Source: Candidatus Aalborgicola danicus (GTDB lineage Bacteria; Pseudomonadota; Gammaproteobacteria; Burkholderiales; Burkholderiaceae_C). Taken from it: 64,000 nt of DNA. Below are positions 1-8,287 of this stretch, one piece after another. The stretch covers positions 89,379 through 153,378 of the forward strand of contig JADJBC010000016.1 of assembly GCA_016703945.1 (NCBI GenBank). Direction: 5' to 3'. Position 1 is the first letter of the stretch, and each line of letters starts with the position of its first letter. The notes under the pieces are model-generated. The model had not been told where the DNA came from. It saw only the letters and a program-made list of their open reading frames with translations, and did no database searches. The position numbers were made by a program, and so were the translations under genes.

Positions 1-303
1 CTGATCTCGGCCAGCTTTGGCGACTGGGCTGGAACGCCGACCTGCGACCATGTGGAGCTGACCGACAAGGCGTCGGGGCGCCACCTGAGCCTTCGCTTTC
101 AGGACGATGTGATGGTGGGCTGCAACGCCGTCGGTTGGACCGAGCACATCGGCGTGATGCGCGGCCTGGTCGAAGGCCAGATCAAGCTGGGTGTGTGGAA
201 AGACAAGCTGATGCAAGACCCCACCCGCCTGGTGCAGGCCTACCAGGCCTCGGCGCTGGGGCAAGACGATTGGTCGGGCGGCAAAACCGGGCGCAAGCGC
301 TAG
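1..303 (+). CDS. FAD-dependent pyridine nucleotide oxidoreductase, C-terminal end (partial)
   Basis: The gene enters from the left edge in frame 1 and ends at a TAG at 301-303, so only about 100 C-terminal residues are visible. The segment with RGLVEGQIKLGVWKDKLM followed by DPTRLVQAY closely matches the C-terminus of the complete oxidoreductase at 904-2139 (RGLIQSHRHLGAWKDELM). The two are therefore paralogues of the NAD(P)/FAD rubredoxin-reductase/NirB-like family. A MoaD-like gene starts 15 bases downstream. I infer, without direct proof, that it could be the FAD subunit of a molybdo- or tungsto-enzyme lying to the left, such as an aldehyde:ferredoxin oxidoreductase. Confidence 0.7.
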   Translation: MISASFGDWAGTPTCDHVELTDKASGRHLSLRFQDDVMVGCNAVGWTEHIGVMRGLVEGQIKLGVWKDKLMQDPTRLVQAYQASALGQDDWSGGKTGRKR

Positions 304-317
304 AGAATTACCTCGGC

Positions 318-572
318 ATGAACATCACCCTCAAACTCTTCGCCTCGCTCACCGACTACTTGCCGCCCGAGTCCAAGTACACCAACATCGTGGCGCTGGA
401 CATCGCCCCCGAAGTCACCATTGGCCAACTGGTGGAGCAGTACCGTTTGCCAGCCAAGCAGGTGCATTTGGTGCTGGTCAACGGCAGCTACATCGCGCCC
501 GAGCACCGCGCCAGCAAAACCCTGGTGGAGGGCGATGTGCTGGCTATCTGGCCACCCATTGCCGGAGGCTGA
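318..572 (+). CDS. MoaD/ThiS-family sulfur carrier protein
   Basis: This encodes 84 residues, the usual size of a ubiquitin-like sulfur carrier, and ends in the required Gly-Gly (IAGG). The pattern TIGQLVEQYRLP, then LVLVNGSYI, then LVEGDVLAIWPPIAGG is the family's beta-grasp layout. Such proteins are adenylated and thiocarboxylated at the terminal glycine by a MoeB/ThiF-type enzyme, and donate sulfur to molybdopterin, thiazole or related products. No biosynthetic partner is visible nearby. Its position right behind an FAD oxidoreductase resembles the specialised MoaD-like genes that accompany aldehyde oxidoreductase operons, which is an inference. ATG at 318 is the only sensible start. Confidence 0.8.
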   Translation: MNITLKLFASLTDYLPPESKYTNIVALDIAPEVTIGQLVEQYRLPAKQVHLVLVNGSYIAPEHRASKTLVEGDVLAIWPPIAGG

Positions 573-576
573 GTTT

Positions 577-876
577 TTGCAAGCATCCTACCCTGAGCGC
601 TTTGAGCGCGAAATGGGCTGCACCGAGACTGAGTGGCTGCGCTGGCTGCCCCGGGCGATGGGCGAGCACCACTGGAAACTACAAACCGGCACAGCGGGCG
701 TGCGCATTGGCGACGGTGCGCTGGGCCTGAAGTGGCAGGTGACCGCGCCACGTGTCATTGGCCTGGTCAGCATCCCAGTTTTGAAAGTGAGCTTTCGCTT
801 CGCCGGGTTGGACGATGCGCAGCGCTACACCTTTATGCAGCGCTTTGATTTGTACATGCAGCGTGGCGGCGGTTGA
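577..876 (+). CDS. Small conserved hypothetical protein
   Basis: This encodes about 99 residues of no family I can name. I place the start at TTG 577 because GGAGG at 564-568 sits 8 bases upstream. That Shine-Dalgarno sequence is also the Gly-Gly codons of the preceding moaD-like gene, so the two should be translated together. The protein has a charged N-terminal half (CTETEWLRWLPRAMG) and a C-terminal half predicted to be beta-rich (LKWQVTAPRVIGLVSIPVLKVSF). No membrane segment or signal peptide is seen. It ends in GGG. It probably belongs to the same operon as the oxidoreductase and MoaD-like genes. Confidence 0.6.
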   Translation: MQASYPERFEREMGCTETEWLRWLPRAMGEHHWKLQTGTAGVRIGDGALGLKWQVTAPRVIGLVSIPVLKVSFRFAGLDDAQRYTFMQRFDLYMQRGGG

Positions 877-903
877 AAGCTTGGCACGCAACCTGCCGTC
901 GCG

Positions 904-2139
904 TCACCCATTGTTCAGGTCCACAAACGCATCCATCACCAAATGCGGGTTCTTCATCAACTCGTCCTTCCAAGCCCCCAGGTGGCGGTGTGACTGGATC
1001 AGACCGCGGATCGCGCCCACGTGGTGCGGGTGGCCGATGGTGATGGCGCCGATCAACTGGTCACCATCGAAGCACAGGCGGGTGTAGATGAAGTTGGTTT
1101 CGTCCACCACTTCGGTGTGGTCGCCGCCCGGGATGCCATCCCACAGCCCAAAGGTGTGGGAGATCAGGCCCACCGTGTCCAGCACATTCATGCTCAGGCT
1201 GCCACGGTAGGGCACGTCCTTGCCCAGCATGTTCAGCGCCGCGATGCGACCATGCTCGGTGGCGGTGGGCTGCAAGGCGTGCACCACCCACTCGCCGGTG
1301 GAGAAGTCTCGCCCCTGGGCCACATCACCGGCGGCGTAAATGTGGGGCGCGGTGGTGCGCATGTGCGCGTCGATCACGACCCCGCTGCGAATCTCGGCGC
1401 CGGTGCCTTCAAGGAACGCCACATTCGGATGCACGCCGGTGGCCAGGATGATCAGGTCGGCATCGATGCTGCGCGTGTCCATGACCAGGCGCGGGCCCGC
1501 CTCGATACCCAGGGTTCGCCCGGTGGTGATGACCTCTACGCCGCGGCCCTCCAGCCAGCGCTGCAGCATGCCGCTGCCCACCGGCGTCATCATCGAGCGC
1601 AGTATCTGCCCCGAGCGCCCGGCCACCACCGACAGCTTGGCCCCGCTGTTGACCAGTGACTTCATGCACACACCCGCCACAAAACCCGCGCCCAACATGA
1701 TCACACGGGCGCCGGGCTTGAGCTTGGCGGCGATCTGGTGCGCGTCTTCCAGCGTCCAACAGGTCACCGCGCCGGGCACATCGGTGCCAGGAATCGGCGG
1801 CAGCGACGGGGACGAGCCGGTAGCAACCAACAGCCGGTCGTAGGGGAGTTGCGTGCCGTCGTCCAGATCGACCTGGCCACCGTTGGCACCGGCATGCACC
1901 TTGAGTGCTTTGCCATGGAGGTAGCGAATGCCAAGCGCTTGCAGATGCTGGGGCGCGCGGCGCTGGTGGGCGCCCACATCGTCGATGGCGCCGTTGAGGA
2001 TGTAGGGGATGGCCATGCGCGCATAGGGCTCGCCGGGTTCGCCGCTGACCAGGGTGATGTTGGCCTCGGGGTCGTTTTCGCGCAAGGTTTCAACCGCGCG
2101 CACGCCGGCGGGGCCGGCACCGATGATGACAAAGTTCAT
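904..2139 (-). CDS. NAD(P)/FAD-dependent oxidoreductase
   Basis: This encodes 411 residues. An N-terminal FAD-binding Rossmann motif (IIGAGPAGVRAVETL), a second dinucleotide site (VIMLGAGFVAGVCMKSL, about residue 150), ATGVHPN and the FAD-closing motif IYAAGDVAQG place it in the pyridine nucleotide-disulfide oxidoreductase class I family, near rubredoxin reductase and NirB. No redox CxxC pair is present, so it is not a disulfide reductase. The C-terminal tail (GAIRGLIQSHRHLGAWKDEL) is shared with the partial gene at 1-303. It faces that operon tail to tail with only 27 bases between. The electron partner is unknown. Confidence 0.85.
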   Translation of the reverse strand: MNFVIIGAGPAGVRAVETLRENDPEANITLVSGEPGEPYARMAIPYILNGAIDDVGAHQRRAPQHLQALGIRYLHGKALKVHAGANGGQVDLDDGTQLPYDRLLVATGSSPSLPPIPGTDVPGAVTCWTLEDAHQIAAKLKPGARVIMLGAGFVAGVCMKSLVNSGAKLSVVAGRSGQILRSMMTPVGSGMLQRWLEGRGVEVITTGRTLGIEAGPRLVMDTRSIDADLIILATGVHPNVAFLEGTGAEIRSGVVIDAHMRTTAPHIYAAGDVAQGRDFSTGEWVVHALQPTATEHGRIAALNMLGKDVPYRGSLSMNVLDTVGLISHTFGLWDGIPGGDHTEVVDETNFIYTRLCFDGDQLIGAITIGHPHHVGAIRGLIQSHRHLGAWKDELMKNPHLVMDAFVDLNNG

Positions 2140-2290
2140 GGCAGTTCACCCTGTTGTGCATCCGGTGTGGATGCGTGTTCATCTCGCTCGGCGCGCTTGG
2201 AGCTTTTCCTTGCCACCAGCTTGGCAGTGCGGCCGAATGACCTGGTGACAGTGTAGCGACGGAGGCAGATCGCGTCTTGCTGCCAGGTCA

Positions 2291-2314
2291 AGAAAACGGG
2301 GGCAATCGCCCCCG
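2291..2314 (-). terminator. Rho-independent terminator of the sulfur-redox operon
   Basis: Reading the minus strand there is a perfect 7-bp stem (CGGGGGC/GCCCCCG, arms 2297-2303 and 2308-2314) with a 4-base loop, followed by GTTTTCTT. It lies about 40 bases beyond the stop of the DsrE-like gene, where the minus-strand operon should end. Confidence 0.7.
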
Positions 2315-2351
2315 CATTGCCGAGCCGGCCAATTGAAGGTGTGGCGTGCGC

Positions 2352-2774
2352 CTAGAACCCAAACGCCTTGACACCCGGCTTGAGCATGTAGGCGGCCACT
2401 TCGGGCGGTTTGGCCACTGTTATGCCGTCTGTCAAATCCGTTGGCGTGCGGTCGGCATTGGGCAGGAACAGGGCGCACACCTCAACCGTGGCGCCGGCCT
2501 TCATCAAGCCCGCCAGCATTTGTTTGGGAGTCACATTGCGCGGCTTCAACGCTGCGGGCTCATACGTTTTGAGCGCCAGCTGGCCGGCGGGTCCGCACAG
2601 CAGAATGCGCACGGCTGCCTTTTGTTCCGCCATTTGTGTTGCCAGAACCATCGCCATGCCCTGGGACTGGTTGTCGGCGCTGGTGACATTGAAGAATGCC
2701 TCGGTGGACGTCTGTGCGAAGCTGCTCAATGACAGCGTCATGAGGGCGGCTAGGATGATCTTGGTGTGTTTCAT
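2352..2774 (-). CDS. DsrE-like periplasmic protein
   Basis: This encodes 140 residues with a cleavable signal peptide (MKHTKIILAALMTLSLSSFA|QT). The mature part (FFNVTSADNQSQGMAMVLATQ, VRILLCGPAGQLAL, MLAGLMKAGATVEVCALFLPN) has the fold pattern of DsrE/DsrF-like sulfur-relay proteins. Cysteines occur in LLCGP and VEVCALF, the places where this family carries its persulfide cysteine. It is last in the octaheme cytochrome operon, so a role in receiving or passing sulfane sulfur in the periplasm is a fair inference. The start is ATG 2774, preceded by AAGG; the longer reading frame from 2831 lacks a ribosome-binding site. Confidence 0.65.
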   Translation of the reverse strand: MKHTKIILAALMTLSLSSFAQTSTEAFFNVTSADNQSQGMAMVLATQMAEQKAAVRILLCGPAGQLALKTYEPAALKPRNVTPKQMLAGLMKAGATVEVCALFLPNADRTPTDLTDGITVAKPPEVAAYMLKPGVKAFGF

Positions 2775-2802
2775 GGTGTTACCTTGGTGTGGGGGAGAGA
2801 AT

Positions 2803-3942
2803 TTATTTGCCTTTGATGGTGTAAGCACCATCCTTGGTCCATTTGATCTCCGAATCCAGAAACGCGGTCTTTAATTCCGGTTTGTAGAGTTTGACCATGT
2901 CATATGCCTCGCCACTGCGGCCACCCGCTCCGCAGAAGAAGATGATGGGTTTGTCGGTTGGCAGCTTGTCCAGGCTTTTTTCAAGGCTGTTGATGGGCAT
3001 GTTGATCGCGCCCTTGAAGCTGCCGGTTGCGAACTCCTGCGGCTCGCGCACGTCAATCAGGTGCACACTGGCCGGCGCTTCCTTGTAGATGCGCTCAAAC
3101 GACGCAACGGTAATGGTGCCCGCGTCCTTGCCAGCCTCTATGGCGGGCGGTTTGGCGGTGGCGGCACTGGTTCCTGCGCCATAGGCCTTCTCCCAGGCTG
3201 GGTAGCCTTCAGGCACTACCTTGACGTTGCTGTAGCCCAGCTTGATGGCCTTCTGCGCCGAGTCATTGCTGAGTTTGCAACTCAGCCCTTCGCAGTAAAA
3301 GTACAGTGCGGCGGCCTTGTCGGCGGGCAACAGTTGAGCGGCCAGCTTGTCAAACTGCGAGTCGGGCAGGCTGATGGCGCCAGGGATATGGCCCAGGTCG
3401 TATTTGCGCTCCTTGGGACGGGAGTCGATCAACGTGATCGGGGTTTTCTCGTCCATCAATTTCTTGAGGTAGGGCACACTCACTGCGTGTAAATTGCCGC
3501 CTTTGATCCAGTCCGGAAAACCATCCGCATACACCCGGATGTTGGTGTAGCCCAGCTTCTCGGCCTTGAAGGCGGAGTTGTGGCTCAGGATGCACTCCGG
3601 CCCGTCGCAGTAAAACACCAGCAGCGTGGCCTTGTCGGCTGGCAACAGGGTGGGTGCCAGCTTGTCAAATGCGGAGTCTGGAATGTTCACGGCCGTTGGA
3701 ATGTGGCCCAGGTCATATTTGCGTGCAGCAGGGCGCGAGTCGATCAGCATGACGCCGGCGATTTGTGGCACGACGGCCTGCTGTTTGACAAAGTCCAGGT
3801 TCACTATTTTGGTGTACCAGCCGGCCCTGGCTTGGGTCGCGGGTGCGTCAGCGGCCAGCACAGGCATGCTGACCAGGCTGGCGCTTGCCATGCAAAACGA
3901 GGTCAGTAGGGCGGCAAAAAGGGGTGTTGGTTTAAAGCTCAT
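2803..3942 (-). CDS. Exported protein with three rhodanese domains
   Basis: This encodes 379 residues starting at ATG 3942 behind AAGGAG. A signal peptide (ending VLAADA, about residue 32) is followed by three tandem rhodanese domains. The active-site loops are CDGPEC, CEGLSC and CGAGGRSGEA, each beginning with the sulfur-accepting cysteine. Domains 1 and 2 are close repeats of each other (both contain RKYDLGHIP); domain 3 is of the common single-domain type. Rhodaneses carry sulfane sulfur as a cysteine persulfide. In this operon the protein probably handles sulfur released or consumed by the octaheme cytochrome. The doubled first domains with paired cysteines (C-x4-C) are unusual. Confidence 0.85.
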   Translation of the reverse strand: MSFKPTPLFAALLTSFCMASASLVSMPVLAADAPATQARAGWYTKIVNLDFVKQQAVVPQIAGVMLIDSRPAARKYDLGHIPTAVNIPDSAFDKLAPTLLPADKATLLVFYCDGPECILSHNSAFKAEKLGYTNIRVYADGFPDWIKGGNLHAVSVPYLKKLMDEKTPITLIDSRPKERKYDLGHIPGAISLPDSQFDKLAAQLLPADKAAALYFYCEGLSCKLSNDSAQKAIKLGYSNVKVVPEGYPAWEKAYGAGTSAATAKPPAIEAGKDAGTITVASFERIYKEAPASVHLIDVREPQEFATGSFKGAINMPINSLEKSLDKLPTDKPIIFFCGAGGRSGEAYDMVKLYKPELKTAFLDSEIKWTKDGAYTIKGK

Positions 3943-3986
3943 GTCTTGCTCCTTGAAGTGATGCGTTTGAACTGCGTGCTGGTGTT

Positions 3987-4379
3987 TCAACTGCAGGTGG
4001 CAGGTGAATCGCCGTCTTTGGCGCCTTTTTGCAGAAACGCCTTGATGTCATCCAGCAGGTCCTTGTCGGGGGTGTCCGCAAACTTTTCAGCGGCCTTGTT
4101 GGTGGCCTTGATGCTTGCGCGGTAGTCTTTGCTGACGTATTTGCTGACCGTGTCCTTGCCCTTGGCGTGTTTGTCCAGCAGCAAGTAGGTGTTCCACTCG
4201 GCCTTGGTCTTGGTGCTGGGGTTGATGGAGCCAATCGGCCCCGCCGTGTGGCAGGACGTGCAGACGCTGCGGTAGTAGACCCGTCCGCGCTTCCAGTCGG
4301 CGTCGTAGGCCTGGGCCGAGAAGGACGCGCCCAACAGGGCGACCAGGGCTGCAGTGGTGAGGAAATTGGTGTGTGTCAT
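3987..4379 (-). CDS. Periplasmic monohaem cytochrome c
   Basis: This encodes 130 residues: a signal peptide (MTHTNFLTTAALVALLGASF, cleaved near AQA) and a single haem-binding motif CTSCH at about residue 40. ATG 4379 has a strong AGGAG upstream (AGGAGAAGTACC). The lysine-rich helical remainder fits a class I cytochrome c with its axial methionine not obvious. It lies between the cytochrome b and the rhodanese genes, so it likely shuttles electrons between the membrane cytochrome b and the octaheme cytochrome. That role is inferred from position only. Confidence 0.8.
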   Translation of the reverse strand: MTHTNFLTTAALVALLGASFSAQAYDADWKRGRVYYRSVCTSCHTAGPIGSINPSTKTKAEWNTYLLLDKHAKGKDTVSKYVSKDYRASIKATNKAAEKFADTPDKDLLDDIKAFLQKGAKDGDSPATCS

Positions 4380-4405
4380 GGTACTTCTCCTAGAAAAATG
4401 TGAAC

Positions 4406-5002
4406 CTATTCGAGTTCTTCCCAACCGGTCACCATCGCCTTGAGCTGGGAGGTGGGTTTGTGGCCGGTGGTGATCAGGTACAGGTGGGAAATCAGAAACG
4501 CCAGCATCAGGAAGGCGCCGATGGTGTGTGCCGTGGCCACCCACTCCAGTTGCAGCGCGCTCAATCCCCAGGCGGCCCAGTCGGCGTAAAACAGATACAG
4601 CCAGCCGCTGGCCCACAGCAGCGGGTTCAGCAGGGTCAGGATCGCCAGGTAGGTCAGACGCTGCAGCGGGTTGTGCTTTTGCTGCGAGGTCTGCCTGAAA
4701 GGGTGTGGCTCGTGTTTGAAGATGCCGACGCTGTAGTACCGCATGATGGCCAGCACCTTGTCGGTGGTTGGGATGTACTGGCGCCACTCACCGGTGGTGA
4801 CATGCCAGAAGATGGCAAACACCCACAGAGCGACCAGCGACCACGCCGCAATGGTGTGGAAATTGACCGCCCGTTCGAAGCCAAAGTTGGCATAGGTGCC
4901 ATGGATCTCGAAGCCGGTGAGCATCATGAAGATGATCAAAGCCGCCTGCGTCCAGTGCCAGAAGCGCTCGAAACCTTTAAAGAGATACACACGTTCAGTC
5001 AT
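4406..5002 (-). CDS. Cytochrome b561/Ni-Fe hydrogenase-type membrane cytochrome b
   Basis: This encodes 198 residues with four predicted membrane helices. The first (FERFWHWTQAALIIFMMLTG) carries the typical FxRxxHW haem-ligand motif, and further histidines occur in NFHTIAAWSL, ATAHTIGAFL and FLISHLYLITTGH. This is the quinol-oxidising diheme cytochrome b fold shared by hydrogenase, formate dehydrogenase and thiosulfate reductase gamma subunits. ATG 5002 follows a clear AGGAG. It would feed quinol electrons to the neighbouring cytochromes c. Confidence 0.85.
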   Translation of the reverse strand: MTERVYLFKGFERFWHWTQAALIIFMMLTGFEIHGTYANFGFERAVNFHTIAAWSLVALWVFAIFWHVTTGEWRQYIPTTDKVLAIMRYYSVGIFKHEPHPFRQTSQQKHNPLQRLTYLAILTLLNPLLWASGWLYLFYADWAAWGLSALQLEWVATAHTIGAFLMLAFLISHLYLITTGHKPTSQLKAMVTGWEELE

Positions 5003-5011
5003 TTCTTTCTC

Positions 5012-6618
5012 CTATTTTTTGCCGCGTGTTAACAGGCGCATTACGCCGTGGCCCACCATGCCCAACAGGGTGAGCAGGGCGAGGCCCCAGCCCAAGGTAT
5101 CGACCAGGCGGTTGGCATTGGCGCCCGGCATGTAAATGCCATCCAGACCTGCGAGTCGACCGTTGGCCGAATGGCAGTCGGTACAGCCCAGGGCTTTGTC
5201 TTTTGGCGCCACCATGTGGGTAATGGGCCAGTCCATTTGGGTCTTGATGAAATCGAACTTGCCGGAGTACGGTGTGCCTGAAGTTTTCATGCCCACTTCA
5301 ATCGCCTTGTTCCACTCCAGGTTCTTCCAGTAGCCGGTGTCATCGTTGCCAGCGGTGTGCGGGGTAATCAGGGTCTTGTTGACGGTGTCATAAGGTTGCT
5401 TGCCACCAAAACGCTTGATCGGCCAGATCATCGATTTGCCGTCCGTTGCGCTGCCGCCCAAGGTGTTGATGCGTGTGACTGCCTGGTTGCTATCAATCTT
5501 GTCGGTCAGCAGCGTGTAGTTGACCTGTCCGTTGAACCACACATAGACCGGTTTGACGTTCTCGGCCAGCACAAAGTCACCCTTGCGAGATTCATAGGTG
5601 ATGTGGCCTTTGGCGTCTTTGCGCACGATGTGTTGACCATTGGCATCGCGTTGGCCGGCGGTTGACCAGTCCCAATTCATCTTGGTGGCAATGCCACCCC
5701 GTGCGAACTCGGGGATGTGGCAGGTCTGGCAGGCTAACTTGGCGGCGTGCTGGTTCATGCGCACCTGTGTTTTGTGGGGGGTCGTGCCGTGGCACGACAC
5801 GCAGGTCGCGGGGTTGCCGTTGTCGGTCGCGCCGCGCAGGTGGGCGCCCTTGGCGTCTTTGGCTGTGGGGGTGTAACGACTGCCCGCGACGTCGTGGCTG
5901 GAAGTTTTGTGGCAGGTGCCACAGGTGAAATCAAGGCCCGATGCATCCATGTGCACATCCAGTGCCTTTTCCGGGGCAGCCAGCGAGCTGTCCATGTCGC
6001 CATGTTTGACGCCATCGCCGCCCCCGCCATTGAAGTGGCAGGCGCCGCAGGTGTCACGGCTGGATTTACCCACTTTTTGGGCAATCTTGCTCAGATCAAT
6101 CGCTTTGAGAACCTTGCCCGAACCGGGGGGGAACTCCAGATCCTTGGTCACCACATTGCCGGCCAGGCCAGAGGGTTTTTTGTAATTGCCGGTGGTGTCG
6201 TGGCACACCACACAGTCCACGTTTTCTTCGGACTTGAAGTCAAAGCTGGCATCCTTCCAGCCATAACCGATGTGGCAGCTATTGCATGCAGCTTCGTTTG
6301 ACGCGATGGAAATGCAGAAGTTGTTGACGACGTTCTTTTACCCAGCAACTGGTCGGTCTGGGGGTTGCGGTACTCCCACTTCCAGTGTTTGGTGCGGTGG
6401 ATCTGTCCGGCCGCTTCGGTGTGGCAGCTCAGGCAGACCTTGGTCAACTCGGGTCCGCTGGTAAATGTGCGCTGCAGCTCCTTGAATTTGCTGTGGTCTG
6501 CGGTGGTGGTCAATTTGACCTCGCGGGCTTCCTGGGACCAGGATGACGCCATGGCCATCAGTCCCAACCAACAACCCAACCAAACCATCCGTACGACCCG
6601 CCGTGATGTAGTCCTCAT
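5012..6618 (-). pseudogene. Octaheme tetrathionate reductase-family cytochrome c, one-base frameshift
   Basis: Two reading frames together give one protein of about 535 residues: a signal peptide (from ATG 6618), eight CxxCH haem motifs (CLSCH, CNSCH, CVVCH, CGACH, CGTCH, CVSCH, CQTCH, CTDCH) and a C-terminal membrane anchor (LGWGLALLTLLGMVGHGVM). This is the layout of octaheme tetrathionate reductase relatives, which reduce tetrathionate, nitrite or hydroxylamine in vitro. The frame breaks at the T run 6336-6339: one added A on the coding strand turns GKRTSSTT into GKKNVVNNF and restores the second haem motif. The break is in a homopolymer and everything else is intact, so sequence error is as likely as a true null allele. 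It heads the operon running down to the DsrE-like gene. Confidence 0.8.
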
Positions 6619-6697
6619 GTACGACCTCTCTTGCTTTAAATCGGAATATTCGAAATGGTGGATGTAGTGATTGTGGTTACTTCACCGTACACTTATA

Positions 6698-6711
6698 TTG
6701 ATGCACATCAA
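6698..6711. promoter_or_regulatory. Perfect FNR/Anr-type box
   Basis: TTGAT-GCAC-ATCAA is an exact match to the FNR family consensus TTGAT-N4-ATCAA. It lies in the 149-base gap between the divergent octaheme cytochrome gene (start 6618, 79 bases away) and the YeeE-like gene (start 6768, 56 bases away), so it could control both under low oxygen. A second palindrome-like stretch (GGAATATTC, 6643-6651) lies nearer the cytochrome gene. Confidence 0.85.
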
Positions 6712-6767
6712 ACATACTGGGGGGAGTAGAAATACAATTCAGTCAGATCCTCAGAAAGGTGCTCACC

Positions 6768-7298
6768 ATGACTACTTCAGCCCTTGATAGACCCCGCGCG
6801 GTCAAACCCTATTGGCCCCCATTGGCGGCCGGCGTTGCGTTGGGTTTGGTGTTGCTGCTGACCTTTGTTGTGTCAGGCCATGGGCTGGGTGCCAGCGGTG
6901 CAGCTACCCATCTGGTGGCGGGCGCTGGGCTGGCCATCGCGCCCGCCGCTGTCCAGAGCAATAGCTACCTGGCCCCCATGGTGGTCGACGGCAATCCGAT
7001 TGGTTCCTGGATCACCTGGGAGGTGCTGGGTATTGGCATCGGTGCGTTGGCTGCGGCGTTTATGGCGGGCCGTTTTCGGGTGCAAATGGATGGTGAGCGC
7101 ACGCTGGGCTCTTCGCGGCGGGTGCTGGGTGCCTTGACGGGCGGCATGCTGGCGGGCTTTGGGGCCAGGGTTTCCGCCGGGTGTACCAGTGGCTTGGGGC
7201 TGTCTGGCGCAGCCACCTTGGGTATCGCCGCCTTTGTATTTTTGGCCCTGTTTTTTACCAGCGGGCTGATTGTCAGTCGGCTGGTGCGAGGAGTTTGA
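6768..7298 (+). CDS. YeeE/YedE-family sulfur transporter, first half
   Basis: This encodes 176 residues with about five membrane helices. ATG 6768 has AAAGG 8 bases upstream; the alternative GTG 6759 would hide that site. The motif SAGCTSGLGLSGAATL contains the conserved cysteine of YeeE/YedE (TsuA-type) proteins, which import thiosulfate. Here the usual long protein is split into two short genes, this one and the next. It is transcribed away from the octaheme cytochrome under the FNR box, which ties sulfur-compound uptake or export to anaerobic sulfur metabolism. Confidence 0.8.
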   Translation: MTTSALDRPRAVKPYWPPLAAGVALGLVLLLTFVVSGHGLGASGAATHLVAGAGLAIAPAAVQSNSYLAPMVVDGNPIGSWITWEVLGIGIGALAAAFMAGRFRVQMDGERTLGSSRRVLGALTGGMLAGFGARVSAGCTSGLGLSGAATLGIAAFVFLALFFTSGLIVSRLVRGV

Positions 7299-7299
7299 T

Positions 7300-7902
7300 A
7301 TGTTTCCCCTGAATAGCGCAGGAATGGTCTCCGGCCTGGTGTGCGGCGTCTTGTTTGGCTTTGTTCTGGAGAATGCCGGTTTCGGCAGTCCGCGCAAACT
7401 AACGGCGCAATTCAAGTTGACCGACTGGTCGGTGTTCAAGGTCATGTTCACGGCCATCGTCGTGACGGCCGTGGGACTGTGGGCCTTGCGCGCCCTGGGC
7501 CTCATGGCACCAGACACCGTGTTTGTACCGCCCGCGCTGGTCATGGCGTCGGCTGTGGGGGGTGCAATGGTCGGGGCCGGGTTTGCCATCGGTGGTTATT
7601 GCCCCGGCACATCGGTGGTCGGGCTGGCCTCTGGTCGTCTGGATGCCCTGGTGTTTATTGTGGGGCTGCTGATCGGTACCGTGGCTTTTGCCGGACTGTA
7701 TGGGCCGGCCATCCGATCGGTGATGGCGATGGGCGAGATCATCGATGGTGACACCCTGACCGATGCGTATGGGTTCTCGGAGCTGGCCGTTCTGGCGGTT
7801 CTGGGGGGAACCCTGGTGGCAGTTTTTCAGCTGGGCTTCTGGTTCGAGCGCCGCTCGACCGGCCCGGTGACGGCACAGCAAGTGATGGCCGGTGCCGAGT
7901 AA
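7300..7902 (+). CDS. YeeE/YedE-family sulfur transporter, second half
   Basis: This encodes 200 residues with about five membrane helices. It starts one base after the preceding stop, with CGAGGAG upstream, so the two are clearly co-translated. Motifs FGFVLENAGFGSPRKL near the start and FAIGGYCPGTSVVGLASG around residue 105 are family signatures, the latter with the conserved cysteine. It pairs with the upstream half to make the two-fold transporter. The C-terminus is polar and cytoplasmic by prediction. Confidence 0.8.
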   Translation: MFPLNSAGMVSGLVCGVLFGFVLENAGFGSPRKLTAQFKLTDWSVFKVMFTAIVVTAVGLWALRALGLMAPDTVFVPPALVMASAVGGAMVGAGFAIGGYCPGTSVVGLASGRLDALVFIVGLLIGTVAFAGLYGPAIRSVMAMGEIIDGDTLTDAYGFSELAVLAVLGGTLVAVFQLGFWFERRSTGPVTAQQVMAGAE

Positions 7903-7939
7903 TTCAGAACCAACATCTTTTTTTATACGGAAACCCAAT

Positions 7940-8287
7940 ATGAGCACTTTTGACCACGTCGGATTGATCAAGGACATCAATGCCAACCTGGCCCCCCTGC
8001 GCAAGGCGCAGCCGGAGGCCATGCTGGCGTTTGGTCAGTTGGCTGGTGCCGCCATGAAGGAGGGGGCGATCAGCGCCAAGCACAAGGAACTGATTGCCCT
8101 GGCGATTGGCGTCACGCAGCACTGTTCTGGCTGCATTGGCTTTCACGTCAAGGCGCTGCATAGGTTGCAGTGCACCCGTGCAGAACTCGAAGAAATGTTG
8201 ACTGTCTGCGTCTACATGGGCGGTGGCCCGGCGTTGATGTACACCGCAGAGGTCATCAAGGCTTGGGAAGACATGGCTCCCAAATGA
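7940..8287 (+). CDS. AhpD/carboxymuconolactone decarboxylase-like protein
   Basis: This encodes 115 residues. The core HKELIALAIGVTQHCSGCIGFH holds the CxxC and downstream histidine of the AhpD-like alkylhydroperoxidase family. Members act as thiol oxidoreductases, or are of unknown activity. No ribosome-binding site is obvious before ATG 7940. In the operon with YeeE/YedE and a rhodanese, a redox role on sulfur compounds is likely but not shown by the sequence. Confidence 0.8.
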   Translation: MSTFDHVGLIKDINANLAPLRKAQPEAMLAFGQLAGAAMKEGAISAKHKELIALAIGVTQHCSGCIGFHVKALHRLQCTRAELEEMLTVCVYMGGGPALMYTAEVIKAWEDMAPK

